64,000 bases of DNA. Source: Geosiphon pyriformis. Lineage: Eukaryota; Glomeromycota; Glomeromycetes; Archaeosporales; Geosiphonaceae. This document shows, piece after piece, positions 1 to 11,547 of this stretch; position 1 is the stretch's first letter; each line of letters begins with the position of its first letter. The stretch is from NCBI GenBank assembly GCA_016748015.1, contig JAAOMT010000494.1, positions 1,028,241 through 1,092,240 on the forward strand, given 5' to 3'. Below the pieces are notes generated by a model. The model did not search any database, was not told the DNA's origin, and worked only from the letters and a program-made list of their open reading frames with translations. Position numbers and translations under genes: made by a program.

Positions 1-1800
1 GATTTTAGGTTATTTATTTTGGCTGTTAAAACTTTAAAACTGCTTGGATTTAGATTTAAAATATTAGTTACTATTAATAAAAGAAATAAAAACAAATTTT
101 GAGAATTATCTATAACTATATTCGAATTTAAACTCAGATTTAATGTTAATAAAAAAGCTAAAATAAAAGATTAAAAAACAAAAACCAGAGACAACAAGTC
201 TATATTACTTAGTTTATACACAATTCCAGAAATCTAGCCAGCCAGCAATTCTAATAAATATTCCAAAAAAACTAAATAAATTTTAATAGATAAAATATTT
301 TGCAAAAAGAAAGAGCTTTAATATTATATAAAATACCAAAAAAAAGAAATAGAAAAAATTATTAAGAATAAAAGTTAACAAAATTATTTAAGTTCATAAT
401 TTGTTATCAAAGACAACAAAACACAAAATAAATGAAGAGATATACTAAATATATTGTACTTTAAAGCAAAATGCTCATAAAACTTATACTTTTTATATTT
501 AACCAAATTTAATCTAGTTCAAAAAAGTTTTATATTACCAAAAATTAGCTCTGTAAAAAATCAATTCTAAATTATTTTTTGATTCAAAACTAATCACAGC
601 ACAATAAACTTTATTACCAGTTTCAAATAAACAATTGATAATACAAGTTTTTTTATTAGCTTTTTTCAATAAAGCACTTAGATTATAAACTATTGTTTTT
701 ACAGACAAAATAAACAAAAGTGTTCTAAAACAATTCTTAAATATTTAAAAATTTTGATCTTTTATAGTTTTTATCACATATACTGAATTTTTCTCAATTA
801 AGAATGATTACTTAATTGTTAACTGATTTGTCTAAACCAATTCAGCAAATTTCATTACAGCTTTTGTTATAGTTCTATTAATTATAATTAAATTGATACA
901 ATTTAACCAAATTTAAATACTACAGCAGTAATTATTTTTTTGATATATTTATAAAAATTTGTTTGATTATTACAGTTTAATCTAAATAAAATTTTTGTTT
1001 TTTGAGATTATTGTTTACAATAATATTTTTTTTTCTGGCCAATAATGCAGTCTTTTTCATGCTTTTTTCTAATATAAATATAGATCTGATAATTTTTTCA
1101 AATTTTAAAAGGATAGTAATTCCTCTAAAACTATTGATTTTTGAAAATTTTTTTGATAACCTGAATCTTTGCTATTGCCAATTTGTTTTTTACTGCTAAA
1201 AAAATTAATATTTAAGACAAATAATTTTCTAACAGATATTTTTACTTGAGTTTTGGTAATCTTTGAGTTAATCTATTTTTTGTTTAAAAAATAAGAAGAT
1301 AAAAAGATAAAAAAATATTATTATTATCTATATTATATTTGAAAAAACCAATTAAAAAACTAACAACAATATTAATATTAACTTATTTGGCTTTAGAAGT
1401 ATTTATTCTGGAATTAAACTGTTTTTTATTTTTGCTATTTGTTTTATATTCAATATTACTACTAAAAAAAATTATCTCAGACATATTTTTATCTGTATTT
1501 ATTTTAACAACTAACTTATAACATATTTTAATTCACTAAAACTTAAATCTGCTTTATTATTTGAATGTTTAACTTTGCCAAAAAAAGCTTTTTGCTTTTA
1601 AGCCAAGCTTTTACTTGCTAAATCTAATGCCAAAATTCTGACTAATTTTTTTTAATTGTAAGACTATTTATAATAATAGCCAATTTAATAATAAAAAGAT
1701 TTATTACTTGAAAAATTATGGAATACAAAACAAAAAAAACAAAAAAAACTTTTTTTTATAAAACTATGCTCTTTGGAAAATTTGAACATAAAAAGAAAGA
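1..1800 (-). mobile_element. LINE-A: 5' part of a decayed LINE, cut by the window edge
   Basis: Minus-strand translation is a degraded copy of ORF1 of the intact-layout LINE at 25210-32010. Around 540-710 the peptide segment NLSALLKK..NKKTC..CAVISFESK lines up with NLVQSYGEKTC..CAVICFDSK of LINE-D. Around 1560-1620 the segment SKKLFLAKLNIQIIK matches SKVLLGKVKHSDDK near the N-terminus of ORF1. The order is right for one element reading leftward, so its 5' end lies near 1.8 kb and the rest is off the window. The frame is full of stops and the sequence is extremely AT-rich, so this is a relic. The 5' boundary is approximate, placed where T-rich leader-like sequence (minus strand) fades. Confidence 0.7.
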
Positions 1801-3249
1801 AGTTTTTTAATGTATTTTATTATAATATATTTTATAAAAACTAATAATTATGCAAATTAAAAAAATAAAAGAGTTAATATTATTGTATTAGTTTTTTGCT
1901 TTTAATAAATTTAATCTAATTATAAATAAATTTTTATAGCTTTGAAAAGTTTTGTTTATATATTTTTAAAAAAAATTAATAAATAAATTAGTAATTATAT
2001 TAATAATTTAGTTTATAATTAAATTAATAATTATATTAATAATTATGTTAAAAATTAATTTTTAAAATAAAATAATTAATTAATAATATTATTAAATATA
2101 TATAATTAATTATAATTAAGTAAATAAATAAAACTAAAAAATAAAGTTTTAATTTTAATAATATAACACAAATATAATTAAAATATAATAATTAAATTAT
2201 ACAATATTTTAAATTATAAAATATTTAAAAATTAAACAGAAAAACAAAAGATATATTTTTTTACCAAAAAATTAATAATCAATTTTTTTTATGTTCTATA
2301 ATTTTTTTTTTCTTAAAAAAACAATTTTATTTTAAATATAACAATAAAATTATCTTGAATATATTCTTTTTTTAATAGTTTTTTAGTAATTATTTTTATT
2401 TTTTAAATAGTTATTATATTGCTTAAATTTTAATAAATAATTAATAAATAAATTAATAATAAATTTTATATAACTTTTAAAATTTTTAGTCTAAACAATT
2501 CAAAAAAATCAAAAATTACAAAAGTTTTAATATTAATTCTAATATAATTAATAATAACAATTTTAGAATAATTAAAGATTTCAAATTTAAAACTTTTTAT
2601 TATATTATAAAATTATAAAAATTTAATAATGTTTTTTTTAAATCTAAAAAACAATAATCAACAAAATAATAAAATAATAATTATGTTTTTAATCTAAGAT
2701 TCAATTAAATATTTGTAAATTTTTTTGAAAAATTTTTTCTAATTAAAGTTACTAAATATTAGTTTTTAATTAGTAAATACATTTTTTAAGAATAAAAATA
2801 CAAACCAAAAAAAAAAGTTTTTAATTAGTTTTAATTTAATTAACAAAATCTAAATAGTCAGTTTTCTAATTATATAAGATTTAAAAAGCAGAAAATCAAC
2901 TTTAACTTTGATTTAAATACAAGTTTAATATTTAATAACAAAAATAAAATACCAAAGACAAAAATATTTAAAAATCTATTTAAATTAAAACTTTTAAGAA
3001 TTAATTAAAAGTTAAATTTTTATTTAATAATTAAAAATTTTATAAAAACTTAAGTTTATATAATATTTAAAAAATTAATAACTTATTAACAATTTGTAAA
3101 AGTTATTAATAACCAATAAATACTTTAAATAACAAAATAATTTATAGATTTAATTTTAAATAATAGTTTTTTAATTAATATAATAGTTTAATATTTTTTA
3201 AAAGTAATTAAAAAAATTAGATAAAAATTTTAAATATTATATAATTAAT
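1801..3249. other. AT-rich spacer with no recognisable gene
   Basis: Almost pure A/T sequence with short poly-A and poly-T runs and repeated TTAATAATTA-like words. No reading frame of meaningful length and no similarity to the neighbouring LINE copies could be recognised. It may be an older repeat eroded beyond recognition. Confidence 0.6.
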
Positions 3250-4091
3250 ATTTCAAATCTTATATTAACTCAACAATCTTCTTGTTGACAGTCTTGGCAC
3301 AACCAAAAACAAAAACAGCCTCCAAATACTATTTTTTGAACACAAAATTTTTACACAATACAGTATACATAATATTGTCAAAAACATACAAAGAAAATAA
3401 TTGTAAAATATAAGACAATAACAAATTTAAATCTGATACAGAACTTTACTAGACCAGATATAAATCAAATAATTCTTTATAAATATCAAAGTCTATTATG
3501 TACTTAAAAAAATGATTAAAAAACTTAATCTTTTTACATTGTAAACATAACATACTGGAATATTTTTTATCATATAAATATTTTTAAATAACAACTGACA
3601 AACAATAATACAAAGTTTTTATAAAGTATAAGTGCAAACTAATAGTAGATCTATTTATAAAGCCAGATATTATATATAAGTTGAGGTGCCAAACTAATTC
3701 TAATTCACATCCTAATAATATTTTTACAAATAATACTAGAACCAAATTCAATTTCTCAACAAACATAATAAACAGTCCTAAATACATTACAAATAAAATG
3801 TCAAATGTTCCCAAACACTATTATTCTACTAGCTCTAATGTATTTTTTCTTGACAAGAACAGAAAATAACAAATTTAAACATGAAACTAAGTTAACTAGC
3901 ACATTAGTATGCTTATTATCTAAGACATTTAAATGGCTTTTAATTTTGGTCTAAAAAACAGCAAGCATCTTATATTTAATAGAGTTTGTAACACTATGTT
4001 TTTTAAGCCAATAGTGATTACAAAAGTCAGATAAGATCATATCCAATTCTGTAGTATACATATCCAAAACAGTTTAACTATCTAAATACAT
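3250..4091 (-). mobile_element. LINE-B, 3' portion (left of the nested LTR element)
   Basis: Minus-strand translation around 3584-3700 gives LVWHLNLYIISGF and LYFIKTLYYCLSVVI, matching FVWHPDSHMAAGF and FYFMKALHHRLLVAI of the C-terminal region of LINE-D ORF2 (about 31190-31290). The homologous stretch continues to about 3250 and also matches LINE-C at 22940-23395. It is the continuation of the LINE fragment that resumes at 16614: the LTR retrotransposon at 4092-16609 sits between them. Homology fades near 3250, short of the expected 3' tail, so the extreme 3' end appears lost or diverged. Confidence 0.75.
4088..4091. repeat. Target-site duplication ACAT, left copy
   Basis: ACAT directly precedes the left LTR of the Ty3/gypsy-type element and recurs directly after the right LTR at 16610-16613. 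It marks the insertion point inside LINE-B. The first bases of the left LTR are mutated, so the junction was placed by aligning the two LTRs from the shared TTGGAGTAAC onward. Confidence 0.75.
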
Positions 4092-4792
4092 TATTATAAG
4101 TTGGAGTAACAAGCTAACAGATAGCAAAAGAGAACAAGATTGTAAGGTAATAGAAATAATCAAAGAAATTTCAACTTCAAGAAGCAAATTAAATGAGTAA
4201 AGATTCAATGTGTAAAATTAGTCTTATAAAATATCTCAGTTGCTGTACTTTTTAAAAGATAACTGGGAAATCTGAAGGTAGAAAGATAGTCTATACTGTC
4301 AATAAATAATTACACACTGGTATAATTCTATGTCTTATATTAGCACTCTTAGAATTCAATATCAGATATTAAATATACTCTTTAGTCACATTTTATTTAA
4401 TAATCTTCAAATGCTGCAAATACATGTTTAGGAAAAGGGTAGGTAAATGCTAACAAGTATTTTTTTATTCTAAGATGTTCAGATACTTGAAGATAAAGAA
4501 AAAAAAATTAGTGATAAGAGAAAGATTAAAATAAAGCTGTTATTTTTATTTTATTTATATTTTTATTCTTGTATGCTTTTCTATAGCTAAGAGATTTATT
4601 GCTTATATAGCTATCAAAAGTAATCAATGATCAAGTCAACGACTAAGTCAATAATCAGATCAATGATTAAGTTAACAATCAGGTTATTGATCAGGTTAAT
4701 AATTACTATCTAAAAATAGAGTGGCTAATTATATAATATTAGTAACTAATACATATGATAATTAATAAGAAGTATAGGTTTCAACCATAACA
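4092..4792 (-). repeat. Left LTR (3' LTR) of the Ty3-type element
   Basis: Aligns along its length with 15962-16609. The right copy starts TGTTATGGATTGGAG and both end CCATAACA, so the termini form the usual TG..CA inverted repeat (TGTTATGG/CCATAACA). The start of this copy is mutated (TATTATAAG for TGTTATGGA). It is 701 bp against 648 bp. The difference comes mainly from extra 12-bp tandem units and a short AT stretch present only here. Confidence 0.85.
4625..4715. repeat. 12-bp minisatellite in the left LTR (about six units)
   Basis: Degenerate tandem units of the form AATYAGGTCAAY (for example GACTAAGTCAAT, AATCAGATCAAT, GATTAAGTTAAC) occupy this part of the LTR. The partner LTR has only about three units at 16470-16530. 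Confidence 0.7.
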
Positions 4793-4808
4793 TTATCCTC
4801 TCCAAAGA
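4793..4808 (-). other. Polypurine tract of the Ty3-type element
   Basis: On the minus strand the bases just upstream of the 3' LTR read TTTGGAGAGGATAA, a purine-rich tract in the position used to prime plus-strand DNA synthesis. The nested element has a very similar tract (AGAGAGGGATAA) at 8835-8850, which suggests related elements. Confidence 0.65.
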
Positions 4809-5008
4809 GATTAAGCTCTGGCAAAATCAAGCTATTCATGAAATAATCTATTTAAAAAGTTTTGTTTAATTCAAACAAGTTTATTGAAGTCTTTGGTAGA
4901 TAAGGTGTATAATATTTGAGGCAAAATGAGTTTTGTATTCAAGAGACCAAATTTTTGTATTAGAGTTTTGGCTCTTTTAGCAATAGTTAAAACTCTTGGG
5001 ACATCTAA

Positions 5009-5413
5009 TCATATAATGCCCAAAATTTCTGCTTGTATTTCTAAAATTGTTTTTTTCATTAGTTTCATGTCCTCTATGATTTCACTAAGATAATCATAAA
5101 ATTCTAATTGTCTTTCATATGACAAGTTTTTGTCTATGGGTAAGATTTCTTGAAGTGTTTTTCTAATTGTGCTAGAAGGTAGAAGTATATCTGTTGTTAT
5201 ACTTTCCAATAAATATTTATTCATTTTGTTACCAATTTTTTCTCTTCTGATAGTGGTTTTCTTTGGTTTAATAACAATATGTGTTCCACTATTATCAGTT
5301 ATGGTGGTTTGTTTTCCAATGATCAAAATAGCATTTGGATAGTTTTTGATCCAATACTCATAGAGAGTATAGAAAGCATTTTGAATGTTTTGATTCAGAA
5401 AATAATTATTCAT
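5009..5413 (-). CDS. 134-codon ORF downstream of integrase in the Ty3-type element; unknown function
   Basis: An ATG-to-stop frame of 134 codons lies between the integrase remnant and the polypurine tract, in the same direction as pol. I do not recognise the product. It is hydrophilic, with a basic middle (IKPKKTTIRREKIGNK) and a C-terminal third rich in Leu, Ile, Glu and Lys (DYLSEIIEDMKLMKKTILE) that could form a helix or short coiled coil. It has no signal peptide, no membrane segment and no zinc knuckle. It is open while the neighbouring gag, protease and integrase of the same element carry many stops, although a frame this long could survive by chance. It could be a detached C-terminal part of the integrase or an accessory ORF of the element. 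Confidence 0.45.
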   Translation of the reverse strand: MNNYFLNQNIQNAFYTLYEYWIKNYPNAILIIGKQTTITDNSGTHIVIKPKKTTIRREKIGNKMNKYLLESITTDILLPSSTIRKTLQEILPIDKNLSYERQLEFYDYLSEIIEDMKLMKKTILEIQAEILGII

Positions 5414-5549
5414 GTCAATTAAAAATACTTCTGTTTTGAGAATGGTGTATTTATTTATATTTGATTTTTGCTAATTTTTTGGGTCGATATTACCACAACA
5501 GACAACCAATCAGATCATTTATAATATTTCTTGAGTCATATACCATGAA

Positions 5550-6780
5550 CAGAACAATCATTGAAGATTGTTCCAGATTGATTTTGAAGAATATAAAAAC
5601 CATTGTTCAAAACTTTATTGACTATAAAAGGTCCTTTCTATCAGCTAAAGAATTTATTATCATAAAAATTGTCTCTGTTTGAAAGGTATTCCAATACCAA
5701 GTCACTAATACTTAAAAAAAGTATTTTATAGGTTTTCTTTTTCTTAACTTTTTCTTGGAACTGTTTTATTTTTTCAAAAGCAATTATTCATGCTTCTACT
5801 AAGAAGTCAAGAATAGTACCAAGTCTTCTTTGCAAAATGTTTTTGTAATTTCTTATTGTGATCTCTTTAAAGAGTATTGTTTTAATGTCAATTTTTATTG
5901 ATAGGATTGTCATATGTCTATAGAGCAAATAAAAAGGTTTATAACTTGTTATGTCATAATTCGCAGTTCTATAAGCAAACAAGGCTGAAGGTAGTACTTT
6001 GTCTCATAAGTTTGTTTCTTTACTGGTTTTGGCTAAGGTTTCACATAATGTTTTATTGAAACATTCCACTAAGCCATTTGTTTGAGGGTGGTAAGAAGAA
6101 AAAAGTTTATGATATATTCTTATCTTTTTACAAAACTTTTTAACCAATATATTGAGAAAAGCTCTTTCTCTATTAAATAAAAGTTTTTTGGGACAGCCAT
6201 GATTGCAGATAATATCTTCATAAATATAATTGGCTATTGAAACTGCTGTTTGGTCTGAAGTGGCTCTTGCTTTTACCCACTTTATAAGATAGTCAATAGC
6301 TATAATAATATATCTGTTGTTATCAGGAGTTATTATTAAAGATCCAATAACATCTATATCAATTCTGTCAAATAGTTGACCAACAGAGATTGGATAAATA
6401 TCTTATTTGCAATTGGGTTTGCCTCTTCTTTGGCAGATGTTACAGGTTTTGATGTATTCAGCAATGTCTTTTTTTAAGGTAGGCCAATAATAGTAAGGTA
6501 AGATTTTCTGAATTGTTTTTGTTTTTCCAAAGTGTTCAGCTAATAAGTCAGTGTGTATGTTGTATATTACAATTTCTCTTTCTTTGAATCTGATGACTCT
6601 TTGGGGCAGTCAGAATCTTTTCTATTTCTTTTATATAATTGGTTTTGGTGGATCAAATAGAAATTTGATTGTTTGCACAAATGTTCTCTTTGTTGTCGAG
6701 TGTATTCTGGTGGGTATTGTCTTTTACCCAAAAATTCTATTAAGACAGAGTAGTTGTCTAAGTCTATTATCATGTTTGTT
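5550..6780 (-). pseudogene. Integrase remnant of the Ty3-type element
   Basis: The minus-strand translation shows a complete integrase layout. An N-terminal zinc-binding H-H-C-C module (HTDLLAEH, then CNICQRRG) is at about 6425-6560. A catalytic core begins with DRIDIDVIGS and ends with HPQTNGLVECFNKTL (about 6050-6380). A C-terminal stretch contains GPFIVNKVLNNGFYIL. The second acidic residue of the D-D-E triad is gone: where Ty3 integrases have SDRG-type sequence this copy has FNRERAF, Asp changed to Asn. Several stops interrupt the frame. The normal role is inserting the cDNA into chromosomes; this copy is dead. Confidence 0.85.
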
Positions 6781-6899
6781 TGTAAAAAAGTTACTAATAA
6801 TCAAGTTGGTTTGGTTTGAGAGATTGTACTATCACTGGATGGTAAGTTTAGAGAGAGTGTTGGCATTTTAATGATTTGCTCCTTTATGGTATTGAATAT

Positions 6900-7750
6900 C
6901 ATAGTCAAATTTATCCAAATAAAATATTCAACGAGTTATTTGTTTGTGTTTTAGCTTTTTTTTATTGTACAGCCAAACCAAGACTTAATAATCTATTACT
7001 ACTAGGAATTTTGCACCAAGAAGATATTGCTTCCAGTAACTAGTAGCCTAAACTACTGCTAAGCATTTTTGTTCAGTTATTGAATAGTTTTTTTCTGCTG
7101 GTGTCAGAGATCTATTGGCATATGTTATAGCATATTCTCTGCCATCTTTATCTTTTTGTAAAAAAACAATACCAAGTTTATAGCCTGATACATCAGTGTG
7201 AAAAATAAAAGATTGGTCCAAATCAAGTTGCTTGAAAATTGGTTTAGTAACAAGTTTTTTCTTCAAAATTTCAAAAGCTTCTTGTTAATAAGTGCCCAGT
7301 AATAATTGCCATTTTTCCTAAGTAGCTAATTGAGAGGAAAAGTAATTTTGGAGAAATCCTTAATAAATTTGCAATAATAAGAAGCCAAACCAAAAAAAGA
7401 GCATAGTTCAAGAACATTTATTGGTTGTCTAATGTTTTGAATTTTTTCAACTTTAGCTGAGTCAGGAAAGATTTTATTTTTTGTAATAAGATAACCAAAG
7501 AATTGGGTGGATTGGCATTCAAAGAAAGATTTGATTGGATTGATCTTAAGATCAGCATTTCTAAGCAAGTCAAAAATCTTCTGCAAATGTTCAAGGTGTT
7601 TATCTTAGGTTTTTGAGTAAACCATTATGTCATCTAAATAGACCAGAACAAAGTTTTTTTTTACTGATTCAAATACTTTGTTCATTAGGCATTGAAAGGT
7701 GAGAGAGGCATTGATGAGACCAAAAAACATGACTGTGAATTTATAGGTGC
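6900..7750 (-). pseudogene. RT (palm, YLDD) and RNase H part of the Ty3-type pol
   Basis: The minus strand begins at the nested-element junction with YKFTVMFFGLINASLTFQ, the Ty3 RT block that is usually FGLxNAPxTFQ, then VYLDDIMVYSKT with both catalytic aspartates, then the thumb (QFFGYLITKNKIFPD..KVEKIQNI). The RNase H domain follows with FIFHTDVSGYKLGIVF (first catalytic Asp present) and YANRSLTPAEKNYSITEQKCLAVV. Stops follow the YLDD block and occur in the RNase H region. The N-terminal half of the RT is at 12638-13275, displaced by the insertion of the gag-only element. The frame joins across the insertion when one GTGC copy is removed. Confidence 0.9.
7747..7750. repeat. Target-site duplication GTGC, left copy (nested element)
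   Basis: GTGC lies immediately outside the left LTR of the nested element and again at 12638-12641 just outside its right LTR. Dropping one copy and the element restores codons ..TKYG-TYKFTV.. of the host RT, which independently confirms the boundary. Confidence 0.9.
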
Positions 7751-8834
7751 TGTTATGAGTAAACTTGGTGAGTATGGGAAATGGTAATGTTTGGTGCTCT
7801 CAATTATTGATGATGTGTCTTTTGCATAATTCTGTTGACTTAGTTTTGATTATTAGTCTCTGAAGGTCTATTCCTGAATGTGGATTTTACCCGTTGAATT
7901 CTTTGGTTATAAGGCACAGAGTTTGTCTTTTATCAATTGCAACATTTTTTGTAAATGTGAGCTTTCTTCTTCAAGCTAACGAGTGCAGTTGTTAGGGTCT
8001 GGCGTTGTCTTTTTGCCCTTCTGGTAAGCTAACAAGATAATGTTAATATCCAAAACTTAGGGGGAGCTTCCCTTTTTTACCAGGCTATCACAAAGTCTAT
8101 TTCCAGACAGTCAATTTTATTATGTTGCTACTCCACAAAAATAAAACAGAAAAAGAAAGAAAAAGAAAAAGAAAAGAAAAGAAAAAAGAGAAAAGATAAA
8201 TTAGTATCATCAATTGCCATGATTAAGAGTGATTGGTCCAAATCATTAATAGGTTTGAGATGGTTATGCTAAGAGCATCTGTCCTAGAACGGAGGTATGA
8301 GACAAGGATTAATTCACATAAATTCCACAAAGTTTGAGAACATAAATTCATGATTCTGATTTCTTTAATAATTGGTTTATTTTAGGAGATGAAATAGGGA
8401 AGATAATAAAGGATGAAGGGGTATGAATAATTTTAATTCTTGTCTAAAGGTTCATATCTATCTGTCTGTTTTTTCTCACTTCTACAACTACTTGCTTTTA
8501 TATATTCTTTTAGTTTTACAGGATTGCTTTCAATTGTTTCGCTATTGCTAGCTATTGCTTTGTTGTTTCTGTTATTGTTTCATTTTTCTACATTATCACT
8601 AATTATCTTATGTTATAACACGTTATCTGACATTATTATATGTTATTTTGTGTTATCCTGCATTATAATACGTTATCCTATATTATTGCATGCTATTCTG
8701 TGTTATCCTGTATTATAATATGTTATCTTATGTTATAATGTGTTATCCAACATTATTGCGCATTATTCTGTGTTATGTCATGTTTTGGTCACATTTCTTC
8801 ATAACTTTGGATCGGTTTTTCTACTCGGGTAACA
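7751..8834 (-). repeat. Left LTR (3' LTR) of the nested element
   Basis: Starts TGTTATGAGTAAACTT and ends ACTCGGGTAACA; aligns end to end with 11548-12637. By hand alignment the first 175 bases differ at about 19 positions, all transitions. It contains a purine tract (8143-8200, AAAAG units) and an array of GTTAT words (8600-8790), both shared with the other LTR. Confidence 0.92.
8600..8790. repeat. GTTAT-word array in the nested element's LTR
   Basis: Around 12 to 16 irregularly spaced copies of GTTATCC/GTTATNNTGY words, alternating with ATTAT words at roughly 10-13 bp spacing. The same array is in the other LTR at about 12415-12590. The word resembles the LTR terminus itself (TGTTA..). Confidence 0.6.
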
Positions 8835-8850
8835 TTATCCCTCTCTTTTT
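8835..8850 (-). other. Polypurine tract of the nested element
   Basis: On the minus strand AAAAAGAGAGGGATAA abuts the 3' LTR directly, the expected position and composition for the plus-strand primer. Confidence 0.75.
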
Positions 8851-11485
8851 AAAATTGAGCTTCTGCGAAACCATATGTATCTATTATCATGGCTTTGTTC
8901 GTGTAATGTTCGATTGTTGCCTTAAGTATTGTTTTTTGTAGGTCTTTGAACTGTTGATTGGTTATTTGTTCTATGTTATTAACTGTTATGGTTTTTATAG
9001 ATCCATTCAGTAGTATGTTTGGGCAATATTGGAAGGCGGCGTATAGTTGGTATGTTGCTTTGTAATGTAGGATCAAATTGTTTTTCCCTATGAATTTTTC
9101 TACTTGTTGTATTGCTTCTTTGTTGAATGTTTTCTGGCTGAGGTCTTTGTATAGTGTTTTCAAGTCAAGCTGTTCTCCAATTTTGTAGAACCAATAAGCT
9201 GGAGGAAGTCTTTCTTTCTATTCCTGGGCATTGTCAGGTGTCCACTCCTCTGTTTCGGAGAGTTCAGTCTCATGAGCTAAAGCTTTTTTTATTTCTTCAA
9301 GCTCGGGGATCAAGTATCTTCTTTTGTAACTTTTTTTTCATTCTTTGCCTCCTTCTTTTCCACCTCCCATCTGAAGGCAATTTTTCTTTCAACATTGCCT
9401 TTTGAGTGATGGATAGGGGAGAGAACATTTAGTTCTAATTGAACTCTTGTCCTCCCCTCTCTTGCTCTTATCTTTGTACCGTATCTCTTTTTTATTAATT
9501 GTTATTTCTATTTGAGATGTTGATTTTTGAATTGTTTCAAATAATTGTTTAGATAATTTTAAAATTTAATCTGAAAGATCTATGTTGAAATTTTTATCGT
9601 TTCTTGCTGCTTTTCGGATGCTATATATATTTGAATTCCCCAATTTAATTTGCTGCCCATTGTCTACGTTTCGATAACAATAATTGGTTCCAGATCTCGT
9701 GGTATATCTTCTGGTCTGATAGTGAGGGATTACTTGTGTTATTGGTGGTAGTTGATAATAATTCTGGGGTGGTGGTTGAGTATACGGGACTTGTTGTGCA
9801 TATAGAGGCAGTTGATTCTGAGGTATGGAATATTGGGGTACTATGTTTTGCTAATATTTGGGTTGCTGGTATAGGTTTCCTTGATTTTGGTTCATGATCT
9901 TCCTTCTGCAGTTACGGGTGATGTGTCCAGGTTTCTGGCAGTAGTAACAGTTGCAGGGATCAAATCTCCAAGATTGTTGCTATTGCTAACAGTTCTGTTG
10001 CTGTGGGTATCTGCTGTTGTTGTTATTTTCTTTCCATTGGGGTGGTTGGTAAGTTCCTGTAGTTCCGGCTAAGAATTCCTCAATTTTCTGAGTTAGTTTC
10101 TCACTCAATTGGGTTATTTTTGCGTTGATATCAGAGGTTTTATTAATGGCTAAATTAACGGCTTGAGTATGGCTCGCTTCTTGTTCTGCAAACTCAAAAT
10201 TGCAAGTGAGAGTGATGGTGTCTTATAAACTGGTTGGATGGCAGGGTCTTATGAATCTTAAAATACTACTCTGTAATCCTTTAATGAATTGATTAAGAAC
10301 TTGCACCGCAGTGTAGTAGTCCCTTTTGATAGCTAATATTTGATGCAGGATTTGATTAAATTGTCCGAAATAAGTAGTTACTACTTCATGATCTTTTTGT
10401 TTAATTATACTGAATTGATTCTGCAATTGGATTAATGTATTGGGGTCACAGAAGTATTGCAGAAATGTGAGTTTAAACTCGGTAAAAGAGATAGGCTTTT
10501 CTGCCAGGCTCTGGTACCACGAATTGGCGGTTCCAGTCAGAAAGAACAGTAGTGTCTAAATTGTGTGATCATCATTCTAATCTTTAACAGTAATTGCTTT
10601 CTCAGTGTCCGCAATCCAAGAATATGCATTATTTTTTTCACCAGAGAATTTTTCCAATTTAGCAATATCTCAGTAAGCCATAATTCAGTTAATGGGTGGG
10701 ATGTTACTGGTTATGTTTAAAGGGATTGGTGTCCGCATATTTGAGTGTTCTCTGGGTGCTAATGCTGGTTGCTTTTCTTTGTTGCTTGAACCAATAGATT
10801 GTAAGATAGCTGTTTTTTCTATTAGAGGAGATGCTGATTCTGCTAGATTTTGTGCTGGTGGCTGTTCCCAAGTTGACGGATTTCTTTCTGTTTGACCGGC
10901 TGCTGGGGTAAGATTTCCAAACAGCAATCCGTATTCTCCTAGTGATTTGGTCCAATTGTGTTGATTCCAAGGATGTGAATTTTCAGGAGTTTGTAGTGTT
11001 TCCAACTGGGTTTCCTGGAGTAGGTTGAATACAATTCTACTTTGGGATGTCTGATAGTATGATGGAGTTGTTGGGAAGAGGATTCTTGGTTTTTTATTGA
11101 CCATGGACTTGGCTTGGGCAGTTATGGGGTTGTTGGATTTGTTTTCATATTCCTCAGAGTCGGATTCTACTGGTTGTTGTACTTGAGGGAATTATTGTGC
11201 CACGTAATATTTAATGTCTGTATCAATTATGTGCAGAGTTTCAGCAATTGCTTGGGTAGTCATGGCTGTTAAATACCCTAGTAAGCTTTGATGGATTTGT
11301 TCTCCAAGTTTTCCTGTATCAGTTGTGCAGTCTAATAAGCAGTCAATTTTTGCATTGATATAGTTACAAAAATTACTTTTTGTATAAGCAGTTTCTGCTG
11401 ATATTCCTAGGTCTTTTTGAAAGTATTGAAATAGTGCTTTTCCATACAAAAAGTGGTCCTTTCCTATTGTTCTAATAGTCACCAC
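8849..11485 (-). pseudogene. gag-like polyprotein remnant of the nested element
   Basis: Read on the minus strand from 11485 leftward there are four main open blocks. They are a 97-codon N-terminal block (11192-11485), a Pro/Ser/Gln-rich block (10685-11104), a retrotransposon capsid-like block (about 10223-10680, with NAYSWIADTEKAI, TANSWYQSLAEKPISFTEFK and FIKGLQSSILRFI), and a C-terminal block (8849-9163). Between them lies one CCHC zinc knuckle, CYYCQKPGHITRNC (about 9905-9950), followed by a Gln/Pro/Tyr-rich stretch. Stops and probable frameshifts separate the blocks. Capsid-like region then knuckle is Gag architecture: it packages the element RNA. The unusual feature is the long Pro/Gln-rich tail ending in another folded-looking segment where pol would normally start. 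No enzyme motif is present. Confidence 0.75.
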
Positions 11486-11526
11486 TTTTATGTATTTTTG
11501 GGAGTGCTCTGTCTCTGTGGATTTAT

Positions 11527-11545
11527 AACCTCACAAGAAGCACCA
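11527..11545 (-). other. tRNA primer-binding site of the nested element
   Basis: Two bases inside the 5' LTR, the plus strand reads AACCTCACAAGAAGCACCA, that is a tRNA 3' end (T-arm, acceptor stem, CCA). The minus strand is TGGTGCTTCTTGTGAGGTT. The same site with one change occurs in the host element (15937-15955). The sequence resembles the 3' end of elongator tRNA-Met of some fungi, but I cannot confirm the tRNA. Confidence 0.75.
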
Positions 11546-11547
11546 AA

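Noticed and set aside
4593-4720. Regularly spaced 12-bp units suspected as a CRISPR-like array
   Set aside because: Units are directly tandem without spacers, degenerate, and lie within a retrotransposon LTR of a eukaryote.
10692-10895. Plus-strand 67-codon frame in the nested element
   Set aside because: Antisense shadow of the Gag Pro/Ser-rich block; no start context or similarity of its own.
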